Shown here in pieces: positions 49,276 to 61,594 of a stretch of DNA of 64,000 bases. Both the position numbers and the translations under genes were made by a program. How positions within the stretch are numbered: position 1 is the stretch's first letter; each line of letters begins with the position of its first letter. The notes under the pieces were generated by a model, which searched no databases, was not told where the DNA came from, and worked only from the letters and a program-made list of their open reading frames with translations. This stretch comes from Cymbidium sinense (taxonomy: Eukaryota; Streptophyta; Magnoliopsida; Asparagales; Orchidaceae), in assembly GCA_021442155.1 (NCBI GenBank), contig CM038214.1, positions 311,767,001-311,831,000 on the forward strand. The letters are read 5' to 3'.

Positions 49276-49742
49276 TACTAGGCCCTTAAAGCAAACTAAG
49301 ACTGGAAGAAATAGCCACTGGAAAAGATCCTGGAGCCACAGGCCACTGATCACTGATCACTAGGCAGACCCTGGGCCTTGGGCCTGAGGCTGACCACTGA
49401 TCTGAGGCTGGGCCCTAGATGGGGCCATGAGGCCAAGATCTAAGGCTGAGCTCAGAGATAAAGATGGGGCTGGAAGATAGATAATGGAGATGGGCAGGTA
49501 AAGATGAAGGCCTGGGCTACCTGAAAGATGGGATTGGGTAAAGTAAGATGGGCCCTGGGCCTGAGCTAGGCCTAGCCACTGGGCCCCAGACCTGGGCTAG
49601 GCCACTGGGCCTGGGCTGCATGCGGGGCCCAGGCTGGATCTGGGAATGGAAGACCTAGACCCTGGGCCACTGGGCCCCAGATGGGCCACGGACCCCAAAG
49701 GCGGGGCCCTGGGCCCTAAACAGGGCCTTGAGCCATGGGAAA
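49276..49742. repeat. GC island 2
   Basis: GGGCCACTGGGCC and CTGGGCCTTGGGCC words mixed with AAAGATGGG. Intermediate GATAAAGATG words sit at 49450-49540, between the island and AT-rich modes. Confidence 0.75.
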
Positions 49743-50442
49743 ATGCAAAAAACCAAGCAGATAAAGACATAAAATAATTAAGAATAAGATTAAACCAAAA
49801 TATGATAAAATAATAAGATAAAATGGAACATAAATTAAAACCTAAACTAACCTAAACAGGCCAAACCTAGATTTAAAAAATAAATAAAAAAAAAATAAAA
49901 CTAAAATAAAATAAATAAAAAATCTAAATAATAAAAAATAAATAAAATAAAAAACTACTAAAGATAAAATAATTAACCTAAATAAAATAAAATAAAACTA
50001 AATAAAATAAAACTACAATAACCTAATAAAACTAAAATAAAAAAAAAAACCTAAATACTAAAACCTAAACCTAAAATAAAATAAAATAAATAAAAGATAA
50101 ATAAAATAAATAAAATAAGTAAAGCCTAAACCTAAAATAAACTAAACTTTAACTAAATAAAGAGAATAAAACTAAAATAAATCATAACCTAAATGAACCA
50201 AATAAACCAAAATAAACTTAAACCCTAAATAAATAAGATAAAACTTAGGCCATAATAAAAATAATAAACCTAAATAAATTAAAGATAAAACTAATCTATA
50301 AATGGAAAAGCCCTAAAAAGAAAGACTAAAAATAAAAGATTTTGTTTTCCAAGATAAATAAATATAAATAAAAAAAATGAACTTAAATTAAATTGATTAA
50401 AGAATAAACTAAATAAAAACACTGGTTTGCTTGATTTTTTAA

Positions 50443-50975
50443 AGCCTAACGCCTAGATCTAGGCACTAGGCAAGGCTAAAGGCCCGACCAGGCCCTAGCC
50501 CTCTAGAGCCACAAAGGCCTAGCCCTGATCTTAGTTTTAAGCCAGCCAAACTGACCACTGGGCCTGAGCCTGGGCCACTGAGCCACACTGGGCCACAGGC
50601 CCATGGGCTAGTGAGGGCCAGCAGGCCCTGGCCCTAGGCCCTAGGTGACCTAGGCTTGGAGGCTCACAAGGCTGAGGCCACAGACCCTGGGCCACTGGGC
50701 CCTGATGACTGAGGCCCAACTGATCCTGGGATAGACCCTGGGCCTTGGGCCTGTGACAGGCAGGCTGACACACTGGAGCAAGATCTGATAGCCACTACTG
50801 TGCATGGGCTGGGCCACCTAGGCTACTAGGCCTGATCCGACCAGACCTGGAGGCTGAGCCCTGACTCACTGAGGCTGAGCCACTGAGCCACTGACCTGGG
50901 CCCTGATTTTAAGACCCTCTGGGCCACTGGACCCTGGGCCCTGACCCTGGGCCCTGGGCTGGACAGAAGGCTTAA
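50443..50975. repeat. GC island 3, directly after a landmark box
   Basis: It begins immediately after the box at 50418-50446, the place where other units carry CCCTAAA. It contains CCACTGGGCCTGAGCC-like words. The minus-strand ORF 50537-50773 is a repeat artefact. Confidence 0.78.
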
Positions 50976-51639
50976 AACTAAGACTATGGGCACAATAATA
51001 AATAAAACCTAGGCCACATATATAAAATAAAATAAAATCTAAACCTAAACAGGCTAACTGCACCTAAACATAAATAAATTTTAAAAAATAAATTAAAGAT
51101 AAATAAAATGACATGGAGATTAAAGATAAAATAAACTGGAATATAAAGCACGGATAAATTAAAACTAAATGTAAAGAAAAAATAAAATAAACTTAAAGAT
51201 AAAATAAATAATAAATAAAACCTAAAATAAAATAAACTTAAAATAAATAAAAATAAAACCTAAACCCTAAAAAAATAAAATAAAATAAAGAAAACAATAA
51301 ACAAGCTGGCGGTTTACATAATTTCAAAAACCCCACCACTAAATCATAAATCTAAACCATAACACTAAATCCTAAACCCTAAAATACCATACCCTACTGA
51401 CCTTATAACTAAACTTAAAATAAAATAAAAATAAAACTCAACTAAAAATAAACTGGACACGACTGAGCCAAAAAAATAAACTAAAATAAAACCAAAATAA
51501 AAATAAACTTAAAAATAAATAAACTAAATAAAAAAATAAATATCAATAAAATTAAAATTAAATTAAAAAGATAAACTAAATAAATAAAGGAGAAATGTTG
51601 AATCTTAAACTTAACCTAAACCACTAAAACCTAAACCCT

Positions 51640-52330
51640 ACTTAGACCTGAGCCCTAGGCCACCTAATGTGGGCCCAGCACCCAGGCCTAAACTGAGCCC
51701 TAGGCACTAGCCATAAATCCTTTGACCCAACCACTGAGCCACTGATACTACTACATCCTGGGCCCTAGCACTGGGCCCTAGATCTTCCAAACCACTGGGC
51801 TCTAGGCCTGGAGTCCTGAGGCCCCAGGGATGGGCCACTGGGCCCCTGGGCCACTAAAGGCTGACAGGCGTAGGCCACTGAGGCTGAGGCTAAAGGCTAG
51901 AGCCTAATTTAAGACCTAAATAAGATGAAAGAGGCCCTGGGCCACAGGCCCTGAGGACCTGGGCCCTGATCATGGGCCCTGGATGGGCCCTGGGGCTGGG
52001 CCCAAAGTGGAGCATGCCTGGGCTCTGAGTCCTGGTAATGAGATGGGAAAGGCAGGGGCCTGGGCCACACAGGCCCACAAGACCCAAGGCCTGAGGCCCT
52101 GGGTTTTGGGCCTTGCACTGGGCCCAGGGCCAAGATGGGCCACTGGGGCACGGATCTGGGCTGTGCCTGGGCATGCCCTGAGCCATGACCCTGGGCTCTG
52201 GGCCACAGGCCCTGGGCCCTGGCTCAGGGCTCTGGGCCCCTGGCAGGCACTAGCCCTCAGAGACTAGCCTTGAGGCTGAGGCTGACCCTGAGCCTGGGCA
52301 CTTGGTGTGAGGGGCTCCTGGCTTTGGGCC
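51640..52330. repeat. GC island 4 (longest continuous)
   Basis: Dense GGGCCCTGGGCC sequence, open in several frames on both strands at once (51890-52267). Simultaneous openness is what a short tandem word without stops produces. It grades into AAGATAAAGATAAG at 52330-52500. Confidence 0.75.
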
Positions 52331-52502
52331 CTAGATAAAGATGAATAAAGTGGGCTTAAAGATGAAGCATGGCTATTGAGACCTCCAAAGATGCTAAGAT
52401 AAAGGCTGAAGCTAAGATGGAGTTTCAGATGGATGGCTAGATAAGACAAAGATAAAGATAAGATGAGGTAAGATAAAGATAAAGATGAGCCTAAGTTTAA
52501 AG

Positions 52503-52785
52503 GCATGGTTTGAGCCTGAGGTTATTGAGCCCTTGACCCTAGGCCCCAGGCCTGGGCCTGGGCCACTGGCCTGGGGCACTGGGCCAGGTACAATTCTAGA
52601 TCCTCATGAGAAAAAAAAGGCCTGAACAAGGAGGCCTGAGCCACTGGGTTATCACTATTCTGAGCCCTAGGCCCTAAACCCTGGGCTCAGGACCTGACCA
52701 GGCCTACTGGGCCCCAGGCCCTGCACTTGAGAGGCTGAGGCTAGATCTAAAGGGCACTGGGCCTGGGACTAGATGACCTAAAATA
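52503..52785. repeat. GC island 5
   Basis: CCCTAGGCCCCAGGCCTGGGCC-type words, with CCCTAAACCCTGGGC near 52670-52690, where unconverted and converted words sit side by side. Confidence 0.75.
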
Positions 52786-53494
52786 AATGGAATAAAACCT
52801 AGCCTAAGATAAAAGATAAATAATAAAAAGCCAGGCTACTAGGCTAAAATAAAGATAAAAGATAAAAGGCTAAAAATAAGTAAACAAAAGAAAAACTAAA
52901 AATAAAATAATAAATAAATTGAAACTAAACTAAATTAAAAATAAAATTTGTGAAACTAAATAAATTCCTAAGTAAAATAAAATAAAAGATTAAGCTAAAC
53001 TAAATAAAATAAATAAAAAAACTAAAATAAAATGAAAAAAAAATAAACTAAAATAAAATAAAACTACAAAATAAAATTAAAACTAAAAATTAAACCTAAA
53101 AGACTAAAATAAACTAAATAAATAACCTAAATATAAACCCTAAATAAAATAAATAAGCTAAATATAAAATAAAATAAATAAAAAAATAAAATAAAAATAA
53201 ACTAAATAGGCTAACATGTCGGTTTAAATTTAAAATAAACCTAAACCTAAAAGCATAAATGTAAAAATAAAGGCTCTACCTAAACTAATAAAATAAATAA
53301 ACCTATGACCTAAAAAATAAATAAAACCTAAAATAAAAATAAAGTAAACTAACATATAAAAATAAACTAGATAAAACCTAAAATAAATGGATAAACCAAA
53401 ATAAACTAAAACAGAATAAAATAAATAAAATAATAAATAAAAATAAATAAAATAAAATGTAAACTAAATAAAAGGAGAGAAATGTTGGATCTTA

Positions 53495-54265
53495 CTTAAC
53501 TGGGCTTAAAGGCACGGACCCTACTAAGCTGGGACCAGGCAGGCCCTAAAGGCCTAGGCCACTGGGCCCTGACCTAAGGCCACTGGGCCACAGGCCCTGG
53601 GCCAAAACCCAGGCCACAGACTGAAATTAAAAAAGCCACTGATCAGGCACTAGGCACAGGTGATCCTGAGCACAAAGACCCAGGACTGAATAGGCCCAGG
53701 CTAGTCCTGAGCCCTGATCACTGGTGAGGCTAGCCTTGGCCAGTGGAGTCTGATCACTCTAAGAAATTTGGAGCTTAGGCTGGATAGACCTAAGAATGAT
53801 GAGTAAAGAGCCTAAACAAACCCTAAATTGCCATAGGCCCTGATCAGGCCTAAAGGACCTGAGGCAGATGGTTGGTTCACCTGAGGCCTATCATTAGGCC
53901 AAGGATTTTCAGCATGCCCTAGACTGATCCTGATAAAAAGCAAAGGACCAGGCCGGGAGCCCTGGGCGCGCCCTGAGCCCTGGGCCACAGGTTCTGGGCT
54001 GCGCACTGGGCCACTGAGGCCCTAAGCCTGGGCCCTGGATCCTGGGTAATGAGCATGTGCAGGCCTTGAGGCCATAATCCTGGGCCACCACAAAGGCCTG
54101 GGCCAGATCACAGGCCACTGAGCCTGGGCTAGGCCACTGCCTCAGGCCACAGGCCCTCAGAGGCCACTGGGCCACTGATGCTGGGTTGGATCTCAGGCCT
54201 GGGCCACTGAGGCCATGACAGGCAGGCCCCAGAAGGCCATGACCTGATCTGAGCTCTAGGCCTGT
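53495..54265. repeat. GC island 6
   Basis: CACTGGGCCCTGACC and GGCCACAGGCCCTGGGCC words. ORFs 53812-54006 and 53909-54175 on the minus strand are repeat artefacts. Confidence 0.75.
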
Positions 54266-54544
54266 ATGAGATAAAATAAAGAGCTAAAGATAAGCATAAA
54301 ATAAACTGGGTTAAAATAAAAGCTAAAATAAAACTTAACTAAAATAAATAAATCTAGATAAATAAACTAATGATAAAAAAAATAAAGCTTAAATATAAAT
54401 AATAAATAAGATAAACTAGATAAAATTAACTAAATAAACCTCGACTGTCGTTAGCAGTTTTTTTTTAAACTAACCTACAAACAAAACCCTAAAGAGCCAC
54501 ACTACAACCACACAAACCCTAGGCCAAAAACACTAGGTCTAAAT

Positions 54545-54720
54545 CCTAAAAAAATGAAAAAAAACACAACCTAAACCTAGATCCACCCTTTAACCTAGGC
54601 CACCAGAGCCTAACAGCAGGCAAGCCCTACCCTAGGCCCTGACCACTAGGCCCCAGACCCTAAATACAAAGGCCCAAGCCCAGTCCTGAAGCACTAAACC
54701 CACAAAGCTAGGCCTAAACA
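54545..54720. repeat. GC island 7 (partial)
   Basis: A mixed cluster of ACCTAGGCCACC, CCCTAGGCCCTGACC and CCCTAAA words, intermediate between satellite and full island. Confidence 0.6.
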
Positions 54721-55394
54721 AGATAAAAGTAAAATAAATAAAAACACTAAATGGGTAAAGGTGGATTAAATTAAGGCTTAGAGCTGAGCTGAGGCTTAAA
54801 AGATAATAAATTAATTAAAAGCTAAAATAATAATGGGAAAAAAGCTAAAGTAAAGGTAAAACCTAAATAAGATAAAACTAAAGATAATAAATAAAATGAG
54901 CCTAAAATAAGATAAAATAAAACTAAATAAAGCCTAAACCAAAATACAAAATAAATGATAATAAAACCCTGAAGCCTGGGAAAAATCTACACATAAAATA
55001 AAATAACTAAGCTAAAATAAATAAACCTAAACAGAGAAACAAATGACAAAGATAAACAAAAGTAAACATAAACATAAACTAAAATATAAAACCAAAATAA
55101 ACTAAAACTAAACCTAAAAAATAAAATCAAAATCAAAATCTAAACAAAATAAAAAAATAAACATAAACCTAAAAATACATTAAAAATAAAACTAAACTAA
55201 AAAAAATAAACTAAACTTAAAAATAAACTAAGATAAAAAGATAAAATAAATAAACTTAAAATAAAATAAACTAAACTAAATAAATAAAAATAATTGAATA
55301 AATATAAAAAAAATAAACTAAAATGATAAAATAAAGTAAATAAACATAAACTATTGGTTTGTAATTTTAAAAGTAAAATAATATTAAATAAATA

Positions 55395-55680
55395 CTGACC
55401 CAAGACCCTAACACTGACCCTAGGCCTACCAGACTTTGATCACGGACCTGGGCAGCCCAGCTCTAGCAGATATTAGGCCACAGGCCCTAAGCTGTGACCA
55501 CTGAGCTATAGGCCATGAGCCCTGATTCTTGGCCATATGGGTTCTACAAAGGCTGAGCCATGAGGCTGAGCCTTAGGCCACTAGGCCACTGAGTCCTGAC
55601 CCTGCACCCTGAAGCCCTGGGCCAGACCATGAGCCCTACTAAAACCCTAAGAGCCTGAGCTGGATTAAATGGGCTATGAA
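55395..55680. repeat. GC island 8, directly after a landmark box
   Basis: Follows the box at 55346-55372. Contains CCCTAGGCC, CACTGAGCC and CCATGAGCCCTGA words in the position of the CCCTAAA cluster. Confidence 0.7.
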
Positions 55681-56366
55681 AATCAGATAAATAAAACAAG
55701 ATATAAAATGTAAAATAAGTTAAATAGATTAAGAGCTTAGAAAAAAATGAGCCTGAGCTGAAGCTAAAAGAGACCTAAATGGGCCTAAAGATAAAAGGCC
55801 TAAACCTAAAGATAAATAGATAAACCTAGCTGAGCTGAATAAAATAAAACCCTAAAAAGACAAAGATTAAAAGATCTCAGCTAAAGAATAAAATGAACTA
55901 GGGCTTGCTAAAGAATGAAGCTAGATAAAACCTAGAGCTAAGATAAATAATGTAAATAAATACTAGTAACTAAAATAAAAATAAACTTGGATAAAAAATA
56001 AAATAAATTAAAATATAAAAAATAAACTAAATAAACTAAACCTGTCGATTTAATTAATTTTTTGTTTTAAATTCTCTAAACTTTAAACCCTACCTTAAAA
56101 ACCCTAAATCTTAAACCTAGGCCTGACACTAAACCCTGACCCTAAAACCTACCTAAACAAACCATAACCTAAACCCAGTCCTTAAACCACTGACCTTAAA
56201 GTATAAACCACAAAAGCATAAAACCACTAACCACCTTACCCTAAAATGGTAGACCCAAACCCTAAAATCCCAAATCCTAAACCTAAACCTAAAGTAACTA
56301 AATGAATTAAAAAATAAGCATAAACCCTAAAACCTAATAAACATGAACTTAAACCTAAACCCTAAG

Positions 56367-56820
56367 AATGGGCAGAACCTTGATGGCAGGAACACCACTG
56401 TTAACTAGGCTCAGTCTAGATCTAGTAGTGGAGGTGAAGTTGGAGGCAGTGGTTATCGCAGTGGAAGTGGAGAATCTTGAGGTGCTAGTGGATATGGACG
56501 TGGTGGTCAGAGCTATGGAGGTTATGGAGGCGGTAGGAGCGATAGATGTTATAGATGTTGTGGTGGTGGAGGGAGAGATCGAGGATCGGATGGTGGATCC
56601 TGCTACTCAAGAGGCACAGGTGGTTAGTTGATGGAGCTGGAGAAAAGAGCGATTATCTCTGCTTATGGAGCAGTGTCTTTGGTTTTGCTCTATGCGTGCT
56701 TATTTTTGATTTATGTCGTTCCTTATGTCATAAAAATCTTGGTGTGTTACTTGGTTGATGAAATCTAAAAAAAAAAGAAAAAGAAATGTTGAATCTGAAT
56801 TTAGTCTCTATTAAAATAAA
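56367..56820 (+). pseudogene. GR-RBP 3' fragment, copy 6
   Basis: The native frame from 56367 reads NGQNLDGRNTTVN, the RRM end with the best match to the family, then *AQSRSS and a Gly-rich tail (SGYGRGG, GGYGGGRSD, GGGGRDRG) with two further stops. The stop at VN*AQ is shared with copies 1 and 3, so the founder copy already carried it. The full 3' UTR follows and ends in A-rich sequence near 56820. The sequence is not GC-shifted although GC islands surround it. The ORF 56368-56631 is out of frame. Confidence 0.82.
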
Positions 56821-57699
56821 ACAAAACTAAAAACACTAAACCCTAAACAAAAACTTGAGCCCTAGACCTAAAACCTAAATCATAAACCCTAAACCCTAAA
56901 CACAAAGACCTAAACCCTAAATCATAAACCCTAAAATCCTAAACACTAAATCCTAAATCCTAAAACTAAAACCACAACCCTAACCCTGACACTACCCCTA
57001 AACCCTAAAAAGCGAAAAACCTAAACTTAAACTACATAAAACTTAAAATAAAATAAATAAAACTAAACTTAAATAAAATAAGATAAAATCTAAACCTAAA
57101 CTAAAATTAAATAAAAACAAACTAAACTAAAATAAGATATGATAAACCTAAACTAAACTTAAGATAAAACATAAATAAAGATAAATAGACAAAGTGAAAT
57201 AAATGGGCCTAGATAAAATGGGATTCAACTAAATCAACCTAAACTCAGTATAAATGGGCCTGATGGATAAGAAAGATAAGGCACAGGCCTAGGCTAAAAA
57301 CCTGGGCTTTGTAAAATAAAATGGGCCTAGGCTAAAACTAAAATGGGCTAAATTAGATAAATGACCTAGGCTGATATCCTAAGATAAACTAGGCTGAAGC
57401 CTGGACTAAAATAGATAAGATAGGCTAAGATGGACTGAGCCTGAGCTAAAAGGTGCACGAGAATGAGCCTAAAGCTACCTAAGAGAATGAAATGAGAAGG
57501 CCTTGGCTTTAAGATTTAAAACTAGCATAAAGATAAAATAAAATAAAACTAAAGGCTAAAAAATAAAGCTGATCTGGGCTTATAAGATAATAAGATAAAC
57601 ATAAGATAAATAAATAAAATAAATAAAATAAAATCCTATAAAGAATAAAATACTAAATGGGCTTTAACTGCTGGTTTGCTTGAATTGACAAGACAAATG

Positions 57700-57960
57700 G
57701 AATAAGGACCACAAAGGCCCTAATAGGCCCTGAGGCCACTGAGCCCTAAGTCTTGAAGCCACTGAGACCTGGCCACTGGAGCCACACCTGAGCCCTAAAT
57801 CTGCAGGCCACTGAGCCTTCCTTTGAGCCTGCAGTTGAGCACTAGGCCAGGCCCCAGATCCTGCTCAAGGCCTTGGCATCTCTGAGTCCTGGGCCCTGGG
57901 CCACTGAGCCACAAGGCCTAAGATCACAAGGCCTAGAGCCTGAGTGATTTAAGGCACAAA
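57700..57960. repeat. GC island 9, directly after a landmark box
   Basis: Follows the box at 57661-57690. Contains CACTGAGCCCTAAG, CCCTGGGCCCTGGGCC and CACAAGGCC words. Confidence 0.7.
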
Positions 57961-58993
57961 TAATGATAAAAGGCTTGCACTTAGAGTAAAGATAATAGAT
58001 GTAGGAAAAGCCTGAGCTAAAGGCTAAAGACCTAATCTCACCCAGACTGGACCTAAAATAAATAAAATAAAATTAAAGATTAAGAATGGGAAATTAGTAT
58101 AAATCTAAACCAAACTAAAAATAAAATAAACACATGATAAAGACCAAAATAAAATAAAACTAAACATGATTAAAGATAATACTAAAATAAAATAAAATAA
58201 AATAAATTAAAACCTAAACACAAAACAGGCTTAAAATATAATAAGTAAAACTGATCCTAAAGATAAACAAAATAGATAAACCTAGAGCTAAAGATAAATA
58301 AACCTAACTGACCCTAATAAATAAGAGCTTAAACTAAATAAAATAAATTAAATTAAAAGTAAAACAACTTAGGCTAAAAGAAAACCTAAAAATGAGCCAA
58401 AATAAAACCTAAAACCTAGGAAGAATAAAATAAAACCTAAAACCTAAAATAAAAATAAAACTAAACCTACAAAATAAAATAAAAAAAACTATACTAAAAA
58501 TTAAACATAAAACTAAACATAAACCTACAAAATAAATTAAAATAAAAAATCTAAACTAAAATAAATAAACCAAACTTAATAAAAATAAAAAGTAAGTGTA
58601 AATTAAAATAAAAATTAAAATAAACAAAAATAAATTAAAAATAAACTAAATTAGCATAAACCTACCAGTTTACTAATTTTTTTTAAAAAAAAACTCTAAA
58701 CCCTGATCAGTGTAGGCCTTGACCCCAGCCCTGACCCTAAACAAAGACCCTAAACCTAGGGGTCCTAAACCTAAACCTTAAAAACTGACCCTAAACCCTA
58801 CTCCTTAAACCCCCACCCTAAATCCTAAACCCACAAAGCATAAACCACAAAACAATGAAACCCCTGAGCTAAACCCAGACTCCCTAAACCTGGCACTAAA
58901 TCCCCCTAAATCAAAACTAACTAAAGTAACTAAATAGCAAAATAAACTTAAACCTAGAACTAATAACACTAAACTTAAAGCCTAAACCACAAT

Positions 58994-59462
58994 AATGAAC
59001 ATAACCTTGGCCGAAACATCAGATCATTAGAGTCAGTCTAGATCTCTGGTGGAGGTGAAGGGGGGAGGCGGCATTATGATGGTGGTGGGGATGCAAGGTG
59101 TTGGTGGATGTCGAGGTGGTGATTAAAGTGTGTGGTGGTTATGGGCCGGGAGTAGTGATGAAGGTTACAAGCTAGCGGTGGTGGCGGGGAGAGATCGAGG
59201 ATATGATGGTGGATCCCACTACTTGAGATGGGGTGGTTACGATGGGAGCTGGAAAACTAAAGAGCAGTGATCGATATTGCTTACGGAATTATGTCTTTAT
59301 AGAAGACATGATTCTAGTTATCTAGGTATTTTGATTTGCTCTATGCATGTTCATTTTTTATCTATGTCATTGCTTGTGTCATAGAAATCTTAGTGCGTTA
59401 CTTAGTTAATGAAATCAAAAAGAAGATATGTTGAATCTCAAATTTTTTTCCATTAAAAAAAA
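58994..59462 (+). pseudogene. GR-RBP 3' fragment, copy 7
   Basis: A decayed copy with many indels. It keeps GTCAGTCTAGATCTCTGG, GGTGGTGGGGAT, a GAGGATATGATGGTGGATCC block, the coding end (GATGGGAGCTGGAAAAC) and the full 3' UTR, which ends in an A-run at 59455-59462. The frame is broken throughout. The conserved leader sequence precedes it from about 58921. Confidence 0.75.
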
Positions 59463-59564
59463 CCAAAAATCCTAAACCATAAATTAAAACTTGAACCATA
59501 GACCTAAAACATAAACCCAAAAAACCCTAAACCTTAAACCCTAAACCCTAAACCCTAGAAGCCC

Positions 59565-59850
59565 TACCACAAACCTAAGGCCAGAGCCACAAGCCAAACC
59601 CACAAACCCTAAGGCCACAAACCCTAAACTGAGCCACAAACCACAAACCACACACTGAGCCACTAAGCCCTAAACCCCCAGACAATGGATCCTAAATGCT
59701 TTGACAGCAGGCCACAAGGCCTGAGGCTGAGCCTGGTAGATAGGGCTTATAAGATAAAATAAAAGGCCTAAATCTAGAAATAAATAAAGATAAAATAAAA
59801 GAGCCTAGGACTGAGCCCTAAAGGCTAGGCCTAAAGAGAGATAAAGATAA
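59565..59850. repeat. GC island 10 (partial)
   Basis: A mixed cluster of AGCCACAAGCC, CCCTAAGGCCACAAACC and CTGAGCCACTAAGCC words. Graded forms between CCCTAAACC and CCCTGGGCC occur in one cluster. Confidence 0.6.
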
Positions 59851-60439
59851 AGATAAGACTAAGGTTAAGATTAAATAAAAAATAGCAAACTAATAGAATG
59901 GAAGTAAAGGTATTGAAATATAAATAAAGAATAAAACCTAAGATAAAATAAGATAAAAACAATTACTGGCACAAAAGATAGATAAGATGGCAAAGATAAA
60001 TGGACGTTAACATAGACCTACTAAAAGATACCTAAAACTTGTTAAGATAAATAACCTAAACATAAACAAAATAAAGGCGGACAAAATAAATGAACCTAAA
60101 CCCTAGAATTAATAAATAAACTAAAGTAAACCTAAACTGAGCCAAGAAATTAAAGACCTAAAACCTAGCACAAAAATAAAATAAAGGTGGAGCCTAGGCC
60201 TAAAATAAAGAGAATAAAACTAGCTTAAGATTAAAATAAACTAAACTAAATAAAGCACTGGCTAGGCCACTAAAATAAACTAAGATAAAAGAAGCATGGT
60301 ATAATGATAAACTAAAAGGAAAGAAAATAAATCAGATAAAATAAACAATGAATTAAACTAAAGATAAATAAAGGATTAAAATGAACTACTAAACCGGGTT
60401 TGCTTGAGAATAAATAAAACAATAAGATATTAAAATAAG

Positions 60440-60680
60440 ATCCTGACCCTACTTATAGCTGACCACTGGGCCCATGGATAGGACCACTAGGCACATGACC
60501 TAGCAAAGAGCCACAACCCCAACTGGGCAGATGCCTGAGCCATAGATCTTAAACCAAAGATAGCCCTGGGCCCAGGCCAGGCCCCAAGGCCACAGAGGCC
60601 CTGGGCACTGGGCCCTGATTGGGCCTGAGGCCCTGGCCCCAGACCTTAGGCCACAGGCATGAGACTGAGCTGAGCTGGGC
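60440..60680. repeat. GC island 11, directly after a landmark box
   Basis: Follows the box at 60390-60415. Contains CACTGGGCCCATGG, CCCTGGGCCCAGGCC and GGGCACTGGGCCCTG words, then grades into AAAGATAAAGATC. Confidence 0.7.
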
Positions 60681-61264
60681 TAAAGATAAAGATCTAAAGA
60701 TAGATGATAGATAAACTTAAATCTGATAAAGATAAGATAAAGATAAAATAAACTAAAGATTAAGCCTAGGCTGAGGTAAAGAATGAGGCCAAAATGAAAA
60801 TAAAAACAAGATGAAGCAGACCTAGGTAAAGCCGAGAGTAAAAGGCTGAGATAAAGGCTGAGCCCACAAAGAGTGGCAGAGATAAAAGGCCAGGCTAAGA
60901 ATGATTAGGCCTAAAGATAGATAAACTAAGTCTGATGTTAAAGATAGGCCATAAAATAAAGATAGAGCTACTAAGATAAAATAAAATTAACGCGGGTTCA
61001 AAATTTTTTTGTTTAAAAAAAATGCAGTAATCATGAAACCTAAACCAAAAGCCAACAAACCCTGAGCCACCACTGAAACTACAAACTGAAAAATCTAAAA
61101 AATCACAAAAAAAAACACTTAAACCCTAAACCACTAAACCATAAACCTAACAACCCTAAACCCTAAACCCCCAAACCCTAGCCTAAACCTAAAATAACTA
61201 AATAAATTAAAAAATAAACCTAAACCCTAAAACTTAATAAACCTAACTTAAACCTAAACCCCAG

Positions 61265-61594
61265 AATGAATGGGAACCTTGGCCAGAACACCATCATCAA
61301 CCCGAATCCAATCCCCTATGGCGATGCTTGAGGCGAAGGAGGAGGCGGTTATCATAGTCTTTGGTGGAGGGATCTAGAGGTCTTTGGTGGATATCGAGTG
61401 AGTAGCGAGGCGGTGGTGGTTATGTAGACAGGAGGAGCGATGGAGCTTATAGCAGTTGTGGCGTTGGAGGGAGAGATTAGGGTTTTGATGGTGGATCCCG
61501 CTACTCGAGAAGCCGGGGTGGTTATGATGAGGAGCTTGGAGAGTGAAGAATGTGACCGATCCGTCATTAGTTTATGAAGCTTGTCTTTGGCTTA
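61265..61594 (+). pseudogene. GR-RBP 3' fragment, copy 8
   Basis: A decayed copy beginning after the conserved leader (from about 61190). Kept blocks are GGAGGCGGTTATCATAG, a GGCGGTGGTGGTTATG stretch, GGAGGGAGAGATTAGGG and GATGGTGGATCCCGCTACTC, followed by GAAGAATG near the coding end. It is cut in the early 3' UTR near 61594 and joined to satellite, similar to copies 3 and 5. The minus-strand ORF 61352-61567 is its antisense. Confidence 0.75.

Noticed and set aside
51890..52267. Overlapping long ORFs on both strands (Gly/Pro/Ala/Gln-rich)
   Set aside because: They are open in several frames at once because the GGGCCCTGGGCC word lacks stops. There is no domain, no conserved start, and the region is a repeat.
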